NCBI GenBank assembly: GCA_027422505.1
Contig: JAPQWV010000356.1
Coordinates: 310,001-374,000 of the forward strand
DNA length: 64,000 bases
From: Craterostigma plantagineum
Lineage: Eukaryota > Streptophyta > Magnoliopsida > Lamiales > Linderniaceae
Direction: 5' to 3'
Numbering within the stretch: position 1 is the stretch's first letter; the number at the start of each line of letters is the position of its first letter. This document shows positions 58,165 to 64,000 of this stretch, in pieces. Below the pieces are notes generated by a model. The model was not told the DNA's origin and did no database searches. It saw only the letters and a list, made by a program, of their open reading frames with translations. Made by a program: the position numbers and the translations under genes.

Positions 58165-58972
58165 GCTCTCCACAACTTCTCTCTCTTCCAAACCCTAATC
58201 TCTCCCACCCCGCCGCTCAACACCAAAAAACACCATAGCTGCCTTTCTCCCCCTCCTCCCTACGTGGAGGTTGGGGGAGCCACCGTTCCTTTTTTATCTT
58301 TTTGCAATGCTTTATTTTCTTTTTTGTTTTTGGTTCTTTATCTTGGAAAAAAAAAAAAAAACAGTTTTTTCTCTTGGCCTCACCCCCGCCTCGACGGCGT
58401 TTCACCGCAGTTGCGCCCGTCGCATCCACCACCTCGCCGCTGCGCCGTCTGCCTCTTCGCCGCTGCGCCGTCAGCCTCTTCGCCGCCGGCCGCCAACTCG
58501 CCACCTCGCCGCCTTGCTGCCCTCCGCCCACTCCGCTCCTCCGGTTGACCATTGCCACCTCGCCGTCCTGCCCGACCCCTTCACGCCCCGTCCGGTGCCT
58601 TTCTCCCGACCTGTGAGTTGGGAGCTTTTTCTCCCTCGTGGAGCCACGGTCCGATGAAGATAAAAATTCAGAAGTCGAAAGCCAAGTGAAAATGAAGAGT
58701 ATCGTAGATTTTGCTTAATAGCTTTTTCTATTATAGGTTCTTTAGTTCTTGGCCGTAGATAATGGATTTTGTTTTCTGTCGGTTTTTGTCCCTTGTGGAC
58801 CTTTCTTCTCCCCTTGTGGGAGTGTTGTTCCCCAGTTTGGGGCTGTCTTGTGCTCGTTTGTGAGCCTTTGTTCTCCCGGTTGATGATGTACCGGTGAGAC
58901 CCTTTGGGCTATTTAGCCCCTGTATCTTTGTTAATTTATAAAACTATCGTTTCCGGGAAAAAAAAAAAAAAA
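58165..58972 (+). mobile_element. Poly(A) retroposon with 18-bp target duplication
   Basis: The segment is flanked by perfect 18-bp direct repeats TATCATATAAGACGAGAG at 58147-58164 and 58973-58990, and ends in a 15-base poly(A). These are marks of LINE-type target-primed insertion. The 808-bp body starts CTCTCCACAACTTCTCTC (leader-like) and contains an internal A15 run at about 58346 and a GC-rich segment rich in CGCCGC. It ends with a LINE-like tail (TATAAAACTATCGTTTCCGG). No reverse transcriptase is encoded. It could be a non-autonomous LINE derivative or a processed transcript of an unknown gene. Confidence 0.9.
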
Positions 58973-59190
58973 TATCATATAAGACGAGAGATAAGTTATA
59001 AACTACCAAATTTGGTTATAAATTAACTGTTACTGTATTTATAAGTCATATTTTTAATTGGGTGGTTATCCTTCAGTCCTTAATTTAACTATAAATATAT
59101 TCCCTCTATCATTTATTCTATAATAGTATTTTTGCACATTAAATGTGTGTGATGTATGTGTGTATATTAATTGTAAATAGTTATTAACTA

Positions 59191-59600
59191 GGGACACTTA
59201 CACTTAAATTCCTATTTGCAAACTTCTATCATTGAACTCCTTAGTCAGAGAAATATATCACTTAACTCCCTATTTACCGTATGCACTACATTCTTAAATT
59301 ACGCTGTACATTTCTATGTTTGTATTGTGTACCACAATACGTTGATATAATGTACCTAAATGTGTTGTTACAGCGTACCCATTTTTTTTTCAGATATGTA
59401 CCCGATCTGTCGCAGGTACACAAACACATTTAGATCCACTATATCACATATTGTGATACACATTACAAACATAGAAAGTTACATCGTGACTGAAGAAATT
59501 GGTACAAACAGTAAATCGGGGAATTAAGTGATATATTTTTCTGACAAGGGAGTTATGTGATAAAAAGTTTGCGTAATAGGGATTTAAGTGAAGTTCCACC
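59191..59600. mobile_element. Mutator-like foldback MITE with perfect 9-bp duplication
   Basis: Target duplications TATTAACTA lie at 59182-59190 and 59601-59609. The ends are long imperfect inverted repeats: GGGACACTTACACTTAAATT and, on the other strand, GGTGGAACTTCACTTAAATC, continuing for roughly 100 bases with AATATATCACTTAA. The centre has the GGTACC-family words (GTACCTAAATGTGTTG) seen in 41055, 45084 and 61340. It is noncoding. Confidence 0.88.
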
Positions 59601-59816
59601 TATTAACTAATCATATAAGAGCAAATTTGAGGGTATAAAAATGACATGTAGTGGGTTATTTTCTTTCTATTTTTAAGTTATTTTAAATAACAAACCAATT
59701 TATCCCAAACCGTGAGATAAATCAGTCTATATAAAAACAATCAAAATATTATCATTAAATATTTTATATTTTAATCATAAGCAAATAATTATAGTGGGTG
59801 TTAATGTCAATTTATC

Positions 59817-60119
59817 GCCAATGACCCCTTAGCCCTACTGGCTGAAGGGAGGCCCTAAAGTTCATGTGATTAGGAGGTCAGGGGTTCGAACCTTACCTCC
59901 CAAATGACTTTGGAAAGTCCCTACAGGGGTTATACCTCATGACTATCGAGGCTGAGATGGGTTTCGTATGTGTCCATCTGGCCCCAAGGATTAGTCTCAC
60001 TACTGGAGTGTGTGACGCAAATAGCCTCGCCAAGTCTGTGGGGCAGTTAAAAAGCCCACGGCTAGCAGGGGCTAGCCCATAGCCAGGCCGTGCGGGATAC
60101 TTCGGGAGTAAAAAAAATA
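59817..60119 (+). mobile_element. tRNA-derived SINE
   Basis: The 303-bp element is flanked by perfect 10-bp target duplications TCAATTTATC (59807-59816 and 60120-60129). It starts with a pol III A-box-like CCTTAGCCCTACTGGCTGAA and a B-box GGTTCGAACCT (59883-59893), and ends in an A-rich tail (GTAAAAAAAATA). The body (GGCTGAGATGGGTTTCG, GGGGCTAGCCCATAG) resembles plant SINE families of the Au type. SINEs move using LINE machinery. Confidence 0.88.
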
Positions 60120-60129
60120 TCAATTTATC

Positions 60130-61330
60130 AAAATAGTGTGGGGCCCAGTTTAAATCTGTAAGAAGGCTGGCTGGCTCACTGCTGTTTGCAACCGTTTTAT
60201 TTCTGTCGGTGGACAGAACAGAAGAAATAGTTTATTTTGTTTATCTTTTTTTGTCTTTGCCGTAATTAATTAAAGGGCATCGTTGAAACTTGATGACAAA
60301 CGTTATTAAGTTGAAGTGACTCATTTTCTGCATTTATTTATTGAGTTTGGTGAAATTGAGCTGAACCGTAAGATGGAGATATAATGCAGTGAGAAGCAAG
60401 CAAAGTCCTTTTAATCAAAACTGAAAGCAAAGCTAATTCAGTCGGTCATTGCTCACGTTCCAAGAAACTTACTTCATTAATTACATTTACCAATCTAAAA
60501 AATGAAATTTTTGGATTATTTAGTTCACTCGTGATACTTTTGATACTTTCCAATATATGGCATGTTTGAGGATAGTAATATGCTTTTAAAAACATGATCA
60601 TTCAATATTTTTTAAAATGTTCTCGAAGCAGGTTGAAGATGTATAAGGATATATAGTAACACAGAAATTACATACAATACAGTAACTCGCCTCTACCTAA
60701 ATAATATTATAAAAGAAGATGAAGCGATTATCTAAATACAATTATATGTCATAATTATTAATATGCAGACAAGCGTCATACCGACAGGGAATGGGTTAGA
60801 GTAGTTATATTATTAATTTAAAGAAATTAGTTTAATTGATCACAAAAAGTCACATGCTCAGACGAAATCAGCCAGACTATCCTTGTCCGTCGGTGGACCC
60901 ATCGCTTTCCTTCAACTAATTTATTGCAATATCTTTCCATTTCTTTTTTTTACATAATCCTATTTTTCCAAATGAAATCAACGTTTAACCTTTTTATATA
61001 CATACATGATACAAATGCACATTGCTACTTTTTTTTTCCAATGATTATTTTTAGTTTCTTTTATTTTTCGCAAGAAAACCATTCGACAACTGAAAAAAAA
61101 AACATAACAGTTACCGATGGATTGATCGAAGTTATGTTGTTTGGACTATCATAATTTGTGTTATTCATTATAGTAGGGGGGATTAACTAATCCATTTGAA
61201 AAACGTCTCATAGCATACAATGATGTTCACGACTAACTTAAGACATGAACATATGTCCCAAAATAAAAATAAAATTTGGATCCGACTGACTTAATCGGAG
61301 TGTGGGGACGCCGACAACATCGCGTAATTA
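60130..61330. other. Intergenic, no gene recognised
   Basis: AT-rich DNA without recognisable coding or repeat structure. The frame at 60924-61154 is low-complexity and not supported. Confidence 0.5.
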
Positions 61331-61339
61331 TAAATAAAA

Positions 61340-61683
61340 GGTACATCTACAAATTAATACTCAATTAAATAAAACTTTTACACATAGGTACGTATGTTAG
61401 AAAATTTTACAGATAGGTATTGCGTAGGTATTGCATACGTCGTACCTACGCAATACCTGTGTGTTACATAGGGCGTACCTAAATGTAACATACGTCGTAC
61501 TATTTTCTGTTATATGGGGTACTCAAATGTGTTGATATAGGATACCCAAATGTGTTGCATGGTGTCCCTGCGAGGATCGGTACCTATGTGCAAAAAATTT
61601 ATTCTGTTAGGTACCTACTTATAAAAAAATCGGTACTAAATTACAAGTTTTTATTCAAATAGCTATTTATGTGTAAAGACCCC
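61340..61683. mobile_element. Mutator-like MITE (GGTACC family) with perfect 9-bp duplication
   Basis: Target duplications TAAATAAAA lie at 61331-61339 and 61684-61692. The ends are GGTACATCTACAAATTAA and, on the other strand, GGGGTCTTTACACATAAA. The interior carries GGTACCTA, GCATACGTCGTACC and GTGCAAAAAATTTATTCT, the last nearly identical to the copy at 45084. It sits about 370 bases upstream of the KORRIGAN-like start codon. Confidence 0.88.
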
Positions 61684-61837
61684 TAAATAAAATGACAAAC
61701 ACGCAATATTTTTTAAAAATGCTACCCTACAAATGTTTTCTTTTTTAATTTTCAGATAGCATTTTCATATATCAATCAAAGCCAAAGATAAAAAGAAGAA
61801 AAACAACTACACATAAAGAATCCAAAGCCACTCAACT

Positions 61838-61852
61838 CTCTCTCTCTCTCTC
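61838..61852 (+). repeat. Short (CT)n run upstream of the KORRIGAN-like gene
   Basis: CTCTCTCTCTCTCTC lies about 200 bases before the start codon, in an A/C-rich stretch without ATGs that looks like a plant 5-prime leader. Confidence 0.7.
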
Positions 61853-62053
61853 ACCATTATTGAATTACGACGCTTACACAACAGCTCAACAAACATAAAG
61901 CAAACCAAAGTCCATTCACAGTCCTCTCTCCACACACAAGCAACCACAAAAGAAATCCAATCTCTAAATCTACATTGATGCTCATCTGATTCCATTCCCC
62001 ACCGAAGAAGAAAAAAAGCTCAAAAACGAAGAAAAAAACCAACCAAGCAGTAG

Positions 62054-63364
62054 ATGAGCATGTACGGCAGGGATCCATGGGGAGGCCCGCTCGAAATCGC
62101 CGCCGATTCGGCGACCGACGACGAGCGCAGCCGCAACCTCAACAGCGAGTACGACCGCGCCGCCCTTTCGTCGTCTCGGCCCTTGGACGAGACGCAGCAG
62201 AGCTGGCTTTTGGGCCCAGGCGAGCAGAAGAAGAAGAAGTACGTAGATCTAGGGTGCATCATCGTCAGCAGAAAGGTGTTTAAGTGGACGGTGGGCTGCT
62301 TTTTGGCGGCGGCGTTCATCATTGGTTTCGTCACTTTGCTTGTCAAGACCGTGCCGAGGCACCACCACAGGCCGCCGCCCAAGGATAATTATACCCTGGC
62401 GCTGGAGAAGGCGCTGATGTTCTTCAATGCGCAGAGATGTGAGTGGGCTTCCTTTTTTCCTTTGTGTTTTGCTTTGAATTTCGTTGGATCTGATAGATGG
62501 TAGCTTGGGTGCTGAATCTGCTAAAGGAAACCGATCTTTCTTAATTAATCAATCCTATGATTTGGGTTTGGATTAAGATTGATTAGTGAGTGACTAAAAA
62601 TTGTTTGTTTTCTATTATTGGAAGTGGATTCAACCATGGTCAACTTCAGTTCTTTAATCTTGTTGGTAAGGAAAGAAGAAGCAAAATGAAAGCTTGAGAT
62701 CTGATAGATCTAGATTACATAATTGTTCTTTCTTCGTGGATCTATTCTTTATCTATGATTTTTAACATTTTAAATGAGGTAAGAACCGAGGATTTTTTGG
62801 GGCAAGTGGCATGTTTTGTTGACCGTTTAGTCACCAAACAAGTTTCTTGCATTCATCACGCTTATATCAGTAAACTATTACAGCACATGACATGCTTCAA
62901 GATCTGGGATGGGATTATTATATTATTTGGCATGAAAAACTATCAGTTTGACTCTTGTCTGAGTATCTCATGCCATCTGTTGGTAATTCGATACTAAGCT
63001 TCGTAATCATCTTAAAAATCCTATTTTTTGTGTCAACTTCTTTCCCTTTTCAGCTGGAAAATTACCGAAGCACAATAATGTGTCGTGGAGGGGAAACTCG
63101 TGCGTGAACGACGGGAAATCTGATTCAGGAACTTTATTCAAAGATCTTGCGGGCGGTTATTACGACGCTGGGGATGCAATAAAGTTCAATTTCCCTCAGT
63201 CCTTTGCGATGACGATGTTGAGTTGGAGTGTAATAGAATACAGCGCCAAGTACGAAGCGGCTGGCGAGCTTAACCATGTCAAAGACATCATAAAGTGGGG
63301 CACTGATTACTTTCTCAAGACTTTCAATCACACCGCTGATACGATCGATAGAGTCGTCGCACAG
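62054..63364 (+). CDS. KOR1: KORRIGAN-type membrane-anchored endo-1,4-beta-glucanase (GH9), 5-prime part
   Basis: Exon 1 (62054-62438) and exon 2 (63054-63364) are joined through AGAT/GTGAGT and TTTTCAG/CTGG and encode 232 residues; a third and later exons lie beyond the window. The cytosolic tail ([34 protein letters not shown]) carries the conserved KOR sorting region. A membrane segment spans residues 77-98, and the GH9 domain starts at about 112 with [12 protein letters not shown] and the catalytic-site DAGD (166-169). Family members have about 620 residues and act at the plasma membrane and Golgi with the cellulose synthase complex. The ATG at 62060 (MYGRDPWGG) is an alternative start that matches the Arabidopsis N-terminus. 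Exon 2 ends VVAQ with donor GTAAAA. Confidence 0.95.
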
Positions 63365-63413
63365 GTAAAACTCCAAATCCATTTATTTGCGTTATAAATC
63401 TAATCAGAGTCCC

Positions 63414-63930
63414 CACTCATGCAATAGATTTCAAATTGTGTGAGTTGTAGACCTCTGTAAGGAATCTTTTATTTGCTGCCCACATAATCTTTGCTGAGCT
63501 TTGCTGTCCGAAGCAATCCTTTGAATACAGATCCTTTGTGTCCCGATTCTCCAAAACTGTGAAGAGTGTTGACCTAAACGGCCCCACTCATGCAATAGAT
63601 TTCAAGTTATGTGAATTAGGCCTCTGTAATAATCTCTTATATGATGTTGGCCTAATCTTTCCTAAGCTTCTGCTGTCTGAAGCAATCTTTTCAAGTCAAA
63701 TCTTTATGTCCCGATTCTCCAAAACGTGAAGACTGTTGACTCAAATGGCTCACTCATGCAATAAATTCAAATTATGTGGATAAAGCCCTATGTAAGAATC
63801 TTTATCTGCTGTCATGTCACCCCTTAATCTTTGCTGAAGCTTTTGCTGTCCGAAGCAATCTTTTCAAGTCAGAGCCTTTGTTTCCCGATTCTCCGAAACT
63901 ACGAAGAGTGTTGACTCAAATGACCTAAAA
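63414..63930. repeat. Three-unit tandem repeat (about 166-171 bp) in the second KOR intron
   Basis: Three diverged units start with CACTCATGCAATAGATTTCA-like sequence at 63414, 63585 and 63751. Each carries GCTGTCCGAAGCAATC and CCCGATTCTCC(A/G)AAAC near its end. The array lies in the intron after exon 2. Confidence 0.9.
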
Positions 63931-64000
63931 AATTGACCATTTTTAAAATCAACCCTCACCATCCAAATGACCAGATTTGGCCATTTTTACGTCAATCGGG

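Noticed and set aside
58217..58657. Overlapping open frames on both strands inside the poly(A) retroposon
   Set aside because: The products are low-complexity Arg/Pro/Ser/Ala sequences caused by CGCC repeats and the internal A run.
59829..59900. A tRNA gene
   Set aside because: The boxes belong to a SINE with target duplications and tail; no complete cloverleaf is formed.
60924..61154. A 76-codon plus-strand frame with hydrophobic segments
   Set aside because: Phe/Ile-rich low complexity in AT-rich intergenic DNA without a start context or homology that I can see.
63414..63930. A CRISPR-like or satellite array
   Set aside because: Only three diverged 166-171 bp units without short identical repeats and unique spacers, located in a plant intron.

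Overview
This window is nuclear DNA from a flowering plant, most likely a eudicot. The evidence is spliced plant genes with canonical GT-AG introns (a chloroplast DEAD-box helicase, a KORRIGAN-type glucanase, a PMP3/RCI2 gene), a DYW-class pentatricopeptide gene, a Gnk2-type secreted protein, and plant-specific lineages of LTR retrotransposons, CACTA, hAT and Mutator-like elements. No bacterial, phage or CRISPR features are present.

Layout. 1-3.4 kb: a foldback MITE carrying a complete hAT transposon with 8-bp target duplications and a frameshifted transposase. 4.8-7.7 kb: the left end and decayed Tnp2 transposase of a CACTA element. 8.0-14.4 kb: a Tourist-like MITE, an LTR-like segment, a run of CCGAATT motifs, and a rearranged Ty3/gypsy chromovirus with an inverted chromodomain fragment. 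14.5-23.4 kb: a decayed Sirevirus-like Ty1/copia element with an env-position ORF, interrupted by a 578-bp hAT-type MITE. 23.9-36.3 kb: a tandem duplication of a Gnk2 antifungal-type locus. Copy A is intact. Copy B is dead and has received a young 5.4-kb Tork-like copia element in its upstream region and a 3.7-kb CACTA element inside its coding sequence. 36.6-40.7 kb: an older, internally deleted copia element.

40.7-64 kb is the gene-rich half. It holds a two-exon PMP3/RCI2 gene (minus), a small Cys-rich zinc-binding protein (minus), a ten-exon chloroplast RH3-type DEAD-box helicase (plus), an 890-residue DYW PPR protein (plus) and the first two coding exons of a KORRIGAN GH9 glucanase (plus, running off the window). 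Short non-autonomous elements with clear target duplications lie between them: Mutator-like MITEs with 9-bp duplications, a tRNA-type SINE with a 10-bp duplication, and an 808-bp poly(A) retroposon with an 18-bp duplication. AT-rich minisatellites are also present.

The host genes do not form a pathway. RH3 and the PPR protein are both organelle RNA factors, KORRIGAN acts in cellulose synthesis, PMP3 is a tiny membrane protein linked to stress, and Gnk2 is a secreted defence-type protein. The window is best read as a record of nested insertions, several of which can be put in order from target duplications and interrupted copies. I found no convincing new multi-gene system. The strongest unusual items are the hAT element with its paralogous empty site, the 160-bp-arm palindrome inside the second CACTA element, the dated series of events at the Gnk2 duplication, and the poly(A) retroposon.
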